A stretch of DNA of 64,000 nt, taken from assembly GCF_019969685.1 (NCBI RefSeq), contig NZ_JAHXYZ010000002.1, forward strand, positions 620,001 to 684,000, written 5' to 3'. The notes beneath the pieces are model-generated. The model was not told where the DNA came from, did no database searches, and was given only the letters and a program-made list of their open reading frames with translations. The translations under genes and the position numbers were made by a program. Every line of letters starts with the position of its first letter. The first letter of the stretch is position 1. Origin of the DNA: Microbacterium sp. EST19A. GTDB lineage: Bacteria > Actinomycetota > Actinomycetes > Actinomycetales > Microbacteriaceae. Of this stretch, positions 17,635 through 24,651 are shown piece after piece.

Positions 17635-18285
17635 TCAGCGGCGGACGAACTCCGCGACGACGGGCGCGAGCGACGCGCCGATGTCGGATGCCGGCCGCTT
17701 GCGCCCCTTGACCTCGAACGTGTGTCCGCCGCCGTCGATCCAGACCACCTCGGCGTTCTGACACGTCGCGACGGCATCCTCGAACTGGGAGATCGGCTGG
17801 ATGAACGGGTCGTTCGTCCCCTCCACGAAGAGCTGGGGCACATCGATCGCGGGCAGGTGCTCGATCCGGGGCTTCTCCGGCTTGCCGGGGGCATGGAGCG
17901 GGTACCCGAGATAGGCGAGCCCGTCGACGACGAGTCCCTCCGCCACGGCCATCGACGCCATCCGTCCGCCGTAGGATTTGCCCGTCGCCCAGATGGTCGC
18001 GCCGGGGTCCGTCGTGCGGGCGAAGGTCACCACCGCGTTCCAGGTCGCGATCGCGTGCGCCGCCGGCCCCGGCATCCGCCGTCCCTGCTCGACATACGGG
18101 AAGTTGAAGCGCAGCGTCGAGAACCCGAGCTCATCGAGCGCGCCGGTGAATCCGGTGAGGAACGCGTGATCCTTGCCGGTGCCCGCGCCATGCGCCACGA
18201 TCACCGTCGTGCCGTTGCCTCCGGCAGACCAGTCCGCTGAGACGATCGCGGGTCCCGTCGGCAGCTGGACGGCGATGTCGACCAT
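17635..18285 (-). CDS. Alpha/beta hydrolase, KANL3/Tex30-like
   Basis: 216 residues. The oxyanion region IVAHGAGTGKDH is near residues 31-42, the nucleophile elbow GKSYGG near 96-101, the acidic residue in VEGTNDPF, and the catalytic His in GGGHTFEVKGRKRP. This pattern is that of the KANL3/Tex30 alpha/beta-hydrolase-like family. The physiological substrate is not known. The ATG overlaps the stop of the DUF4870 gene as TGATG, indicating tight coupling. Confidence 0.82.
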   Translation of the reverse strand: MVDIAVQLPTGPAIVSADWSAGGNGTTVIVAHGAGTGKDHAFLTGFTGALDELGFSTLRFNFPYVEQGRRMPGPAAHAIATWNAVVTFARTTDPGATIWATGKSYGGRMASMAVAEGLVVDGLAYLGYPLHAPGKPEKPRIEHLPAIDVPQLFVEGTNDPFIQPISQFEDAVATCQNAEVVWIDGGGHTFEVKGRKRPASDIGASLAPVVAEFVRR

Positions 18286-18917
18286 CAGGCGCGGAGGAAC
18301 GGGATCGCGAACGGCACGCGCATGACCTTGCCCGACGACGCGCGCACGGTGCCCATGATCACCACGACCAGGTGCATGATCGACACGGCGAAGTACACGG
18401 TGATCGGGATGCCGAGCGGGTAGAAGCTCGTCGTCGGCGCCTGCGCGGTGAGCACGACGAGCAGCACGAAGTGCAGGATGAGGAGCAGGGTCGACACCAT
18501 CAGGTAGGTGAGACCCCAGTTCAACGCGCTTCGCGCGTTCTCCCGAGCGGGACCACCGGCGCGTCGCGACGCGCCTCCGCTCACGGCCATCGCGATCCCG
18601 GAGGCGAGGCCGCCGACGAACGGGAACGGAACGAGGATCAGGAACCCGAGGACCCACGGCAGCAGGCCCCGTGGCGGCACGGCCGCCGGCGGAGCGGGGT
18701 AGCCGGGCACGGGGTATCCCGCCGGCGCTCCGTTCGCGGAATACGACGGTGCGGGGTACGACGGGGCAGGGTACGACGGGGCAGGGTACGCGGGAGGAGT
18801 CCCGTACGCGGGAGCAGGCGCCGCGGTTGCAGGAGGCACCGGCGCCGGTGCGACCGGCGGAGCGGGAGGCGGCGGCGGTGCGAACCCGCCGGGAGTCGTC
18901 GGCTCCTGGGCACTCAT
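18285..18917 (-). CDS. DUF4870-type membrane protein with proline-rich N-terminus
   Basis: 210 residues. The first 80 are a Pro/Ala/Tyr-rich cytoplasmic tail containing repeated PSYPA units. The remaining 130 hold four hydrophobic segments and the RENARSALNWGLTY motif characteristic of DUF4870 proteins. Function is unknown; the repeats suggest protein-protein contacts. It overlaps both neighbours (ATGA upstream, TGATG downstream). The in-register repeats at about 18745-18790 may vary between strains. Confidence 0.82.
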   Translation of the reverse strand: MSAQEPTTPGGFAPPPPPAPPVAPAPVPPATAAPAPAYGTPPAYPAPSYPAPSYPAPSYSANGAPAGYPVPGYPAPPAAVPPRGLLPWVLGFLILVPFPFVGGLASGIAMAVSGGASRRAGGPARENARSALNWGLTYLMVSTLLLILHFVLLVVLTAQAPTTSFYPLGIPITVYFAVSIMHLVVVIMGTVRASSGKVMRVPFAIPFLRA

Positions 18918-19663
18918 CGAGCGTCGTCCTGCGGTCCCTCGGCCTGGGTCGCCACACCGGGTTCGTCGACCGGGCCGGGGGTCGGCTGCTCCGGCGATGC
19001 CTCCCCCGGCTGGGCGACGGGATCCGCGGGCCGCGGCGGGACCACGGGGCCGGGAGCAGGTTCGGCGACCGGCTCAGGAGCGGGCGCGGGGTCGGACGCC
19101 GGTGCGGGCGCAGGCGCCGGCGCGGGCGTCCCGGCGGGGACCCGCTCGCCGTACCGCGGCGGCTCGTCGAGGTTCACCGGAGGACGCACCGGGGCGACGT
19201 GAGCCGAGCCGAGCACCTGCCGGGCCTTCGAGAGCGACGTCGGCATCACCGTCACCTCGTAGTGGTCCGCGGCGAACTGGGTGACGCTCGCGAAGTCACG
19301 GCGCCTCCGCACGATCGCGTAGGTCACCAGGCTCAGCAGCATCCCCAGGGCCACGCCGATGAAGACGAAGCCGACGAACAACTGGATCGGGACCTCGGGG
19401 TTGCCCAGCACGAGGATCGCGGAGAGGAACAGTCCGAGCAGCACGCCGTTGATCGCGCCGGAGCGTGCGGCGGCGGCGTAGCCGAGCTTTCCGGTCACCC
19501 GCTCGACCGTGCGCACGCTCTGCCCGACGATCGCGATGTCACGCGCGGGCACCTCCCCCGCGATGAGCTTCGACACCGTCTTCTGCGCGCTCTCGTAGTC
19601 GCGCGTCGACGCGACCATCTCGCCGGTCTCGGTGCCGCTCACAGGGCGGTTCAGCATGCTCAT
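18914..19663 (-). CDS. General stress protein (YflT-like domain) with Pro/Ala-rich tail
   Basis: 249 residues. The N-terminal half resembles the general stress protein 17M/YflT domain (STRDYESAQKTVSKL, VPARDIAIVGQ). Two membrane segments follow near residues 75-95 and 102-124. The last 90 residues are a Pro/Ala/Glu-rich tail, probably disordered. The start ATG at 19663 is preceded by AAGAAT six bases upstream; a second ATG at 19657 is possible. First gene of the operon ending in the VOC gene, suggesting an envelope or stress role that remains unproven. Confidence 0.78.
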   Translation of the reverse strand: MSMLNRPVSGTETGEMVASTRDYESAQKTVSKLIAGEVPARDIAIVGQSVRTVERVTGKLGYAAAARSGAINGVLLGLFLSAILVLGNPEVPIQLFVGFVFIGVALGMLLSLVTYAIVRRRRDFASVTQFAADHYEVTVMPTSLSKARQVLGSAHVAPVRPPVNLDEPPRYGERVPAGTPAPAPAPAPASDPAPAPEPVAEPAPGPVVPPRPADPVAQPGEASPEQPTPGPVDEPGVATQAEGPQDDAR

Positions 19664-19669
19664 CCGGCT

Positions 19670-19675
19670 ATTCTT
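19670..19675 (-). promoter_or_regulatory. Weak putative -10 box of the stress-protein operon
   Basis: AAGAAT on the minus strand, six bases before the ATG at 19663. It deviates from TANNNT in the first base. Confidence 0.3.
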
Positions 19676-19737
19676 CCACGCTCTGCCCCGGCGGGACGTG
19701 GTGCGCAACCCGCACGGCGTGCTCAGGACCTGCGCAC

Positions 19738-19743
19738 TACGCT
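19738..19743 (+). promoter_or_regulatory. Putative -10 box of the MgtE-N/DUF1003/mrp operon (leaderless)
   Basis: TACGCT followed by GGGGAG and the GTG at 19750. The six-base spacing fits a leaderless start, although the spacer is also purine-rich. Confidence 0.45.
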
Positions 19744-19749
19744 GGGGAG

Positions 19750-21018
19750 GTGAGCACACAAAGGGTTTTCGCCGCGCGCCTGGCCGGGTGCGCCGTCTTC
19801 GACCCCCAGGGCGACCGGCTCGGCAAAGTCCGCGACGTCGTCATCGTGTACCGAAGTACCTCCGCTCCTCGCGTCATCGGCCTCGTGGTCGAGATCCCCG
19901 GCCGCCGACAGGTCTTCCTGTCGATCGGGCGGGTCACGTCGATCCGTGCCGGCCAGGTCATCACCACGGGCCTCATCAACGTGCGGCGGTTCTCACCCCG
20001 CGCCGGTGAGGTGCGTGTGCTCGCCGAGCTTCTCGGCCGTCGTGTGAACCTCGTCGACGGCAGCGGCACAGCCGTGATCGAAGACGTCGCGATCGAGCCG
20101 AACCGCCTCGGCGAATGGGCCGTGAGTCAGCTGTTCCTCCGCCGCCCGAAGACCAGCGCCTCGCCGTTCGCCAAGGGCCCGACGACCTTCGCCGCGTGGA
20201 GCGAGGTCGCAGAGAAGATCGCGCCCGGCGAGTCGCAGTCCGCCGAGCAGCTGGTCGCATCGTATGCCGAGCTGCACGCCGCCGACCTCGCCAACACCCT
20301 CCTGGATCTGCCGCAGAAGCGCATGATCGAGGTCGCCGAAGAGCTCTCCGACGACCGGCTCGCCGATGCGCTCGAAGAGATGCCCGAAGACGATCAGGTG
20401 CACATCCTCGATTGGCTGGGCGACGAACGCGCCGCGGACATCCTCGACCAGATGGAACCCGACGACGCCGCCGACCTCCTGGCCCAGCTGCCTCCCAAGC
20501 GGCTCGAGCAGCTGCTCGAGCTGATGGAGCCGGAAGAAGCCGAAGACGTGCGGATGCTGCTGCGCTACGGCCCGGACACCGCCGGTGGTCTGATGACTCC
20601 GGAACCCATCATCCTCTCGGCGGATGCCACGGTGGCCGAGGCGCTCGCGCTGATCCGTCGGCACGAGCTGCATCCGGCCCTCGCGTCTGCCGTGTTCGTC
20701 ACGCTTCCGCCGTTCGAGACTCCGACCGGTCGCCTGCTCGGCATGGTGCACTTCCAGCGGATGCTGCGGTACCCGCCGCACGAACGTCTCGGCGGGATCA
20801 TGGACGACAGTCTCGAGCCCGTGCCCGCGAACGCGTCCGCCGCCGAGGTCGCGCGTCTCCTGGCGAGCTACGACCTCGTCTCGCTGCCCGTCGTCGATGC
20901 CGCACGTCGCCTCGTCGGCGCGGTCAGCATCGACGATGTGCTCGACTACCTGCTGCCGGACGACTGGCGCTCGCATGACAGCGACGAGACGACGACGCCC
21001 GCCAAGGAGGTGCGCTGA
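19750..21018 (+). CDS. Cytosolic MgtE N-terminal/CBS-domain protein without transporter domain
   Basis: 422 residues. A PRC-barrel-like N-terminus (about 5-125) is followed by an MgtE intracellular N domain (about 165-270, with repeated EEMPEDDQ/MEPDDAADLL helices). A CBS pair comes next (about 275-395, with GGLMTPEPI and LPVVDAARRLVG). The membrane channel of true MgtE is absent and the protein ends after the CBS pair, so it is not itself a Mg2+ channel. It matches M. tuberculosis Rv1232c, which is also next to a DUF1003 gene and mrp. The role is unknown; sensing of Mg2+ or adenine nucleotides is inference. Confidence 0.85.
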   Translation: MSTQRVFAARLAGCAVFDPQGDRLGKVRDVVIVYRSTSAPRVIGLVVEIPGRRQVFLSIGRVTSIRAGQVITTGLINVRRFSPRAGEVRVLAELLGRRVNLVDGSGTAVIEDVAIEPNRLGEWAVSQLFLRRPKTSASPFAKGPTTFAAWSEVAEKIAPGESQSAEQLVASYAELHAADLANTLLDLPQKRMIEVAEELSDDRLADALEEMPEDDQVHILDWLGDERAADILDQMEPDDAADLLAQLPPKRLEQLLELMEPEEAEDVRMLLRYGPDTAGGLMTPEPIILSADATVAEALALIRRHELHPALASAVFVTLPPFETPTGRLLGMVHFQRMLRYPPHERLGGIMDDSLEPVPANASAAEVARLLASYDLVSLPVVDAARRLVGAVSIDDVLDYLLPDDWRSHDSDETTTPAKEVR

Positions 21019-21019
21019 G

Positions 21020-21550
21020 ATGGCACGCTCCGCACGTCTCGATGCGCCCCTCGGCCGCGGCACCACGCGCGCCCGGCCGACCTCGCGCGATCGCTTCGGC
21101 CGCTTCACCGAGTGGGTGGCCCGCGCGATGGGCACTCCGGCATTCCTGCTGATGCTGACGCTGTTCTGCGTGGCGTGGATCCTCTGGAACACGCTGAGCC
21201 CTGATCCGCTGCGCTTCGACGACGCCGCCCTCGGATTCACCGCCCTGACGCTCATGCTCTCGCTGCAGGCCTCGTACGCCGCGCCCCTGATCCTGCTCGC
21301 GCAGAACCGCCAGGACGACCGCGACCGGGTGCAGATCGAGCAGGATCGCCAGCGCGCCGAGCGGAACCTCGCCGACACCGAGTACCTCGCCCGGGAGATC
21401 GTGGCGCTGCGGATGGCGCTCGAGGAGCGCAACTCGCAGCTGGTGACGCGCGACGTGCTGCGGAACGAGCTGAAGGCGCTGCTCGCGGAACTCGGCGAGG
21501 CCGACGACAAGGCCGCCGACGAGAAGTCCGCCGACAGCCGCTCGTCATGA
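21020..21550 (+). CDS. DUF1003 membrane protein
   Basis: 176 residues. An Arg-rich N-terminus precedes a first hydrophobic segment at about 38-56, FLLMLTLFCVAWILWN with the usual WN pair. A second follows at about 70-92 (MLSLQASYAAPLILLAQNRQ). The coiled-coil tail starts DDRDRVQIEQDRQRAERN. This is the DUF1003 signature. AAGGAGG at 21004-21010, inside the end of the preceding gene, sets the ATG at 21020, one base after that gene's stop. It overlaps mrp by ATGA. Confidence 0.87.
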   Translation: MARSARLDAPLGRGTTRARPTSRDRFGRFTEWVARAMGTPAFLLMLTLFCVAWILWNTLSPDPLRFDDAALGFTALTLMLSLQASYAAPLILLAQNRQDDRDRVQIEQDRQRAERNLADTEYLAREIVALRMALEERNSQLVTRDVLRNELKALLAELGEADDKAADEKSADSRSS

Positions 21551-22668
21551 CGCCCGCCGACAGCGTCCGTGCCGCCGTCGCCGCGGTCACGGATCCGGAG
21601 CTGCGTCGTCCGATCGGCGACCTCGACATGGTGCGCGAGATCGAGGTCGACGGTGACCGGGCCCGCGTCGGCATCGTGCTCACGATCGTGGGGTGCCCCG
21701 CGGCAGCGAAGATCGAGTCGGACGTGCGACTGGCCGCGGCATCCGTTCCGGGAATCGGGTCGGTCGATGTCTCGGTCGGAGTGATGACGCCGGCCGAGCG
21801 CAAGGCGCTCACGGAGAAGCTCCGCGACGGGCGTCCGGCGCGGCAGATGCCCTTCGGCCCCGACTCGCTCACCCGCGTGATCCTCGTCTCCAGTGGCAAG
21901 GGCGGCGTCGGCAAGTCGACGGTCACCGCGAACCTCGCCGTCGCCCTCGCCGAACAGGGACTGGCGGTCGGGCTCGTCGATGCCGACGTGCACGGTTTCT
22001 CGATTCCCGGTCTGCTCGGCATCCCCGCGGGGACCCAGCCCACACGCATCGACGACCTCATGCTGCCGCCGGTCGCGCACGGTGTGAAGACCATCTCGAT
22101 CGGCATGTTCCTCCGCGACGGCGAGGCCGTGGTCGCCTGGCGAGGGCCGATGCTCCACCGCACGGTCTCGCAGTTCCTGACCGACGTCTTCTTCGGCGAC
22201 CTCGACATCCTCCTCATCGACATGCCGCCCGGAACGGGTGACATCGCGATCTCGATCGGCCAGCTGCTGCCGCACGCGGAGGTTCTCGTCGTGACGACGC
22301 CGCAGACCGCGGCATCCGAGGTCGCCATCCGCAGCGGACTGGTCGCCCGGCAGACCGGACAGCGCGTGATCGGCGTCGTCGAGAACATGGCGGCCTACAC
22401 GCTTCCCGACGGCACCGTGGTCGACCTGTTCGGCTCCGGTGGTGGCGAGGCCGTCGCGGCGGCCCTGTCGGAAGGCGGCGACGAGGTGCCGCTCCTGGCC
22501 TCGATCCCGCTGAGCCCGGCGCTGCGCGAAGGCGGCGACGTCGGCATCCCGATCGTCACGACCGACTCCACGGATGCCTCCGCGACGACGATCCGCGAGC
22601 TCGCCCGCGTCCTCGCCCGGAAAGGGCGCGGACTCTCCGGCCGCTCCCTCCCGATGTCGATCGGCTGA
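21547..22668 (+). CDS. mrp: Mrp/ApbC-family Fe-S cluster carrier ATPase
   Basis: 373 residues. An N-terminal MIP18/DUF59-like domain (TDPELRRPIGDLDMV, 15-29) is followed by the deviant Walker A SSGKGGVGKS near 116-125, DADVHG, and the DMPPGTGD switch. Mrp/NBP35 proteins transfer Fe-S clusters to apoproteins. The C-terminal region that carries a CxxC in many homologues reads ENMAAYTLPDGTVVDLF here and has no cysteine. Cluster binding through that motif is therefore not possible in this protein. Third gene of the operon, overlapping DUF1003 by ATGA. Confidence 0.88.
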   Translation: MTPADSVRAAVAAVTDPELRRPIGDLDMVREIEVDGDRARVGIVLTIVGCPAAAKIESDVRLAAASVPGIGSVDVSVGVMTPAERKALTEKLRDGRPARQMPFGPDSLTRVILVSSGKGGVGKSTVTANLAVALAEQGLAVGLVDADVHGFSIPGLLGIPAGTQPTRIDDLMLPPVAHGVKTISIGMFLRDGEAVVAWRGPMLHRTVSQFLTDVFFGDLDILLIDMPPGTGDIAISIGQLLPHAEVLVVTTPQTAASEVAIRSGLVARQTGQRVIGVVENMAAYTLPDGTVVDLFGSGGGEAVAAALSEGGDEVPLLASIPLSPALREGGDVGIPIVTTDSTDASATTIRELARVLARKGRGLSGRSLPMSIG

Positions 22669-22694
22669 GCCGTCGACGCACGAGGGCCCCGTGG

Positions 22695-22700
22695 GAGAAT
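22695..22700 (+). promoter_or_regulatory. Putative -10 box for the gene at 22707 (leaderless)
   Basis: GAGAAT, six bases before the ATG. The first base deviates from TANNNT. Confidence 0.3.
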
Positions 22701-22706
22701 GGCACG

Positions 22707-23201
22707 ATGCCCCCTCGTTCCCTGACGATCGACGAGCGCCTGCTGCGGAGGATGGCCCGAGACGCGGCGATCTACTCGCTCACGCGCCCGTCCGCCATCA
22801 TCATGTGGGTTCTGTTGGCGGCGGCCCTCGTCGTGAGCATCGTCAACCTGTCCGGACTGATCGCCTCCGGCACCGAGGACGGCGGATTCGCCGCCTGGAT
22901 GCCCCCGCTGATCGTCGCACTCGCGATCGGTGCGATCGTGATGTCGGTCTCCAGCACCCGCCACGCGCTGCGCAGAGCCATGCCTCCGCAGACGCTCGTG
23001 TGGGTGTCGCTCGAGGAGGACGTGCTGCGGGTCGGCAGCGGAGACCGCCGCTCGGTGATCGCGTACGACACGTTCCAGGGAATCAGGGTGGGCACCGACG
23101 CCGTGCTGCTGAAGGTGCGCGACACGTCGGTCGCGACCGCGATCCCGCGTGCCCTGCTGAGCGACGACGACGTCACGACGCTGCGGTCGAAGATCGTCTA
23201 G
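22707..23201 (+). CDS. Two-helix membrane protein, YcxB-like
   Basis: 164 residues. Two hydrophobic segments lie near 29-50 and 66-84. A soluble C-terminal beta domain contains EEDVLRVGSGDRRSVIAYDTFQGIRV interrupted features and AIPRALLSDDD. The layout (two helices, then a PH-like strand pattern ending in an IPR motif) resembles YcxB-like proteins, but the assignment is tentative. It lies 38 bases after mrp and converges on tatB with a 13-bp gap. Confidence 0.65.
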   Translation: MPPRSLTIDERLLRRMARDAAIYSLTRPSAIIMWVLLAAALVVSIVNLSGLIASGTEDGGFAAWMPPLIVALAIGAIVMSVSSTRHALRRAMPPQTLVWVSLEEDVLRVGSGDRRSVIAYDTFQGIRVGTDAVLLKVRDTSVATAIPRALLSDDDVTTLRSKIV

Positions 23202-23214
23202 GCGAACAGGCGCG

Positions 23215-23586
23215 TCAGGTGGACTCGGGGTCGTACGGAGGCCGGTTCTCGGCGCTGAACTGCTGCGGAGCGCGCGGAGCCACCGGCTCCATGATGGTCG
23301 ACTTCGCCTTCATCGCTGCGGCGGGCTGCGGCTCCTCCATCAGCGCGTCGCGGATGATGCGGCGGGGGTCGTACTGCCGCGGGTCGAGCTTGCGCCAGTC
23401 GACGTCGTCGAGATCCGGACCCATCTCGTCGCGCACGCGGGACTTGGTGTCGCGGACGTACTCGCCGACCTTGCGGACCATCCGGGCGAAGCTCTCAGCG
23501 GCCTTGGGAAGACGTTCGGGACCGATGATGAGAACAGCGATGAGGCCGATCAGCAGCAGCTTCTCGAAGGTGAGCCCGAACGTCAT
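23215..23586 (-). CDS. tatB: TatB, twin-arginine translocase subunit
   Basis: 123 residues. A short transmembrane helix at about 5-21 (FEKLLLIGLIAVLIIG) is followed by the GPERLPKAAE hinge and an amphipathic helix rich in Arg and Lys, then a charged, Pro-rich tail. This is the TatA/B architecture; the long tail and the mrp/O-methyltransferase neighbourhood, as in M. tuberculosis, favour TatB. It would receive folded twin-arginine precursors at the inner face of the membrane with TatC. The ATG has TAGCCT six bases upstream. Confidence 0.87.
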   Translation of the reverse strand: MTFGLTFEKLLLIGLIAVLIIGPERLPKAAESFARMVRKVGEYVRDTKSRVRDEMGPDLDDVDWRKLDPRQYDPRRIIRDALMEEPQPAAAMKAKSTIMEPVAPRAPQQFSAENRPPYDPEST

Positions 23587-23592
23587 GTCCCC

Positions 23593-23598
23593 AGGCTA
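23593..23598 (-). promoter_or_regulatory. Putative -10 box of tatB (leaderless)
   Basis: TAGCCT on the minus strand, six bases before the ATG at 23586. Confidence 0.5.
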
Positions 23599-23634
23599 CC
23601 GCCGCGCCTGCGCTCCCTGCGCACAGCGAGCGAA

Positions 23635-23640
23635 TACGCT
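23635..23640 (+). promoter_or_regulatory. Putative -10 box of the O-methyltransferase gene
   Basis: TACGCT, giving a leader of about 30 bases that contains GAAAGG upstream of the ATG at 23677. Confidence 0.4.
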
Positions 23641-23676
23641 GGAAGGAATCACAGCGCACGCACGGAAAGGCAGGCC

Positions 23677-24315
23677 ATGAGCGAGCACGAAGCGAACGCG
23701 CGTTTCCTCCGCGAGTCCATCGTCGAGCCGGATGCCATCGCCCGTGCGCGGGCACACGCGATCGAACTGGGCGCCGCTCCCATCAGCGCCGTCGTCGGCT
23801 CGCAGATCGCCGTGCTCGCCGCCGCGACCGCCGCCCGCTCGATCGTCGAGATCGGCACCGGTGCCGGCGTGTCGGGTCTGTGGCTGCTGCGCGGGGCACC
23901 GCAGGCGGTGCTCACCTCGATCGACAACGAGCCGGAGCACCTCGCAGCTGCGCGTCAGGCGTTCTCCGACGCGAAGATCCCCTCGACGAAAGCCCGCTTC
24001 ATCACCGGTCGCGCGTCCGACGTGCTCCCCCGCATGAACGAGGCTTCCTACGACATCGTGCTGGTCGACGCCGACCCCGAGAACGTCATCGCCTACGTCG
24101 CGCACGGACTGCGGCTCGCCCGCACGGGCGGCATCGTGCTCGTTCCGCGTGTGCTCGGCGGCGGCCGCGTGGCGGACCCGGTGCAGCGCGACGAGATCAC
24201 CTCGGCGTACCGGTCTCTCGTGCAGGAGACCCAGGAGTCGTCGGCCGTGCTCGCGACGGTGTCGCCTGCGGGTGAAGGCCTGCTGCAGCTGGTCAGTCTC
24301 TCCGACACGCGCTGA
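23677..24315 (+). CDS. SAM-dependent O-methyltransferase (Rv1220c type)
   Basis: 212 residues with a class I methyltransferase fold: the SAM-binding loop VEIGTGAGVSGLWLL near 56-70, the acidic SIDNEPEH after strand 2 and VLVDADPEN after strand 4. It belongs with the small CCoAOMT-like enzymes that methylate catechol-type hydroxyls. The true substrate is unknown. In M. tuberculosis the homologue also lies close to tatB. A bidirectional hairpin follows the stop. Confidence 0.83.
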   Translation: MSEHEANARFLRESIVEPDAIARARAHAIELGAAPISAVVGSQIAVLAAATAARSIVEIGTGAGVSGLWLLRGAPQAVLTSIDNEPEHLAAARQAFSDAKIPSTKARFITGRASDVLPRMNEASYDIVLVDADPENVIAYVAHGLRLARTGGIVLVPRVLGGGRVADPVQRDEITSAYRSLVQETQESSAVLATVSPAGEGLLQLVSLSDTR

Positions 24316-24325
24316 CGCAGAGAAG

Positions 24326-24355
24326 AGGGCGACGGATCCGAAGATCCATCGCCCT
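24326..24355. terminator. Bidirectional hairpin terminator
   Basis: Arms AGGGCGACGGATC and GATCCATCGCCCT pair over 13 positions with one mismatch around the loop CGAA. It lies between the convergent O-methyltransferase and DUF3117 genes. There is no long T-tract. Confidence 0.75.
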
Positions 24356-24384
24356 CGCAGATCCGCAGAGCGGATCCGGGTCGA

Positions 24385-24558
24385 TCAGGCCGGTGCCACG
24401 ACGGCGGCAAGCACGTCGTGAAGTTCCTTGGCCTCGGCGTCGTTCACAGAGACGACCAGACGGCCGCCGCCTTCGAGCGGAACGCGCACGATGATGAGTC
24501 GCCCTTCTTTCACGGCCTCCATGGGTCCGTCTCCGGTCCTCGGCTTCATCGCTGCCAT
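24385..24558 (-). CDS. DUF3117 small conserved protein
   Basis: 57 residues, beginning MAAMKPRTGDGPMEAVKEGR, then VRVPLEGGGRLVVSV and a C-terminal helix. This is the highly conserved actinobacterial DUF3117 family (M. tuberculosis Rv1211). The function is unknown. AAAAGGAG ends six bases before the ATG and is one of the best ribosome-binding sites in the window, suggesting high translation. It lies between the O-methyltransferase and dapE, as in other actinobacteria. A possible -10, TAAACT, is on the minus strand at 24590-24595. Confidence 0.93.
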   Translation of the reverse strand: MAAMKPRTGDGPMEAVKEGRLIIVRVPLEGGGRLVVSVNDAEAKELHDVLAAVVAPA

Positions 24559-24589
24559 CGTGGCTCCTTTTCCTCGGTGGTATGGAATG

Positions 24590-24595
24590 AGTTTA
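24590..24595 (-). promoter_or_regulatory. Putative -10 box of the DUF3117 gene
   Basis: TAAACT on the minus strand, in an AT-richer stretch. It gives a leader of about 25-30 bases that contains the AAAAGGAG ribosome-binding site. Confidence 0.45.
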
Positions 24596-24651
24596 TCGGT
24601 GTCATCGGCACCTGGACGTCACCTGTGAAGAAAAGCATCGAGCTTTACCTC

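Noticed and set aside
18740-18790. Tandem repeat or CRISPR-like array
   Set aside because: The repeats encode the Pro/Ser/Tyr-rich units of the DUF4870 protein; they are short, few and in frame.
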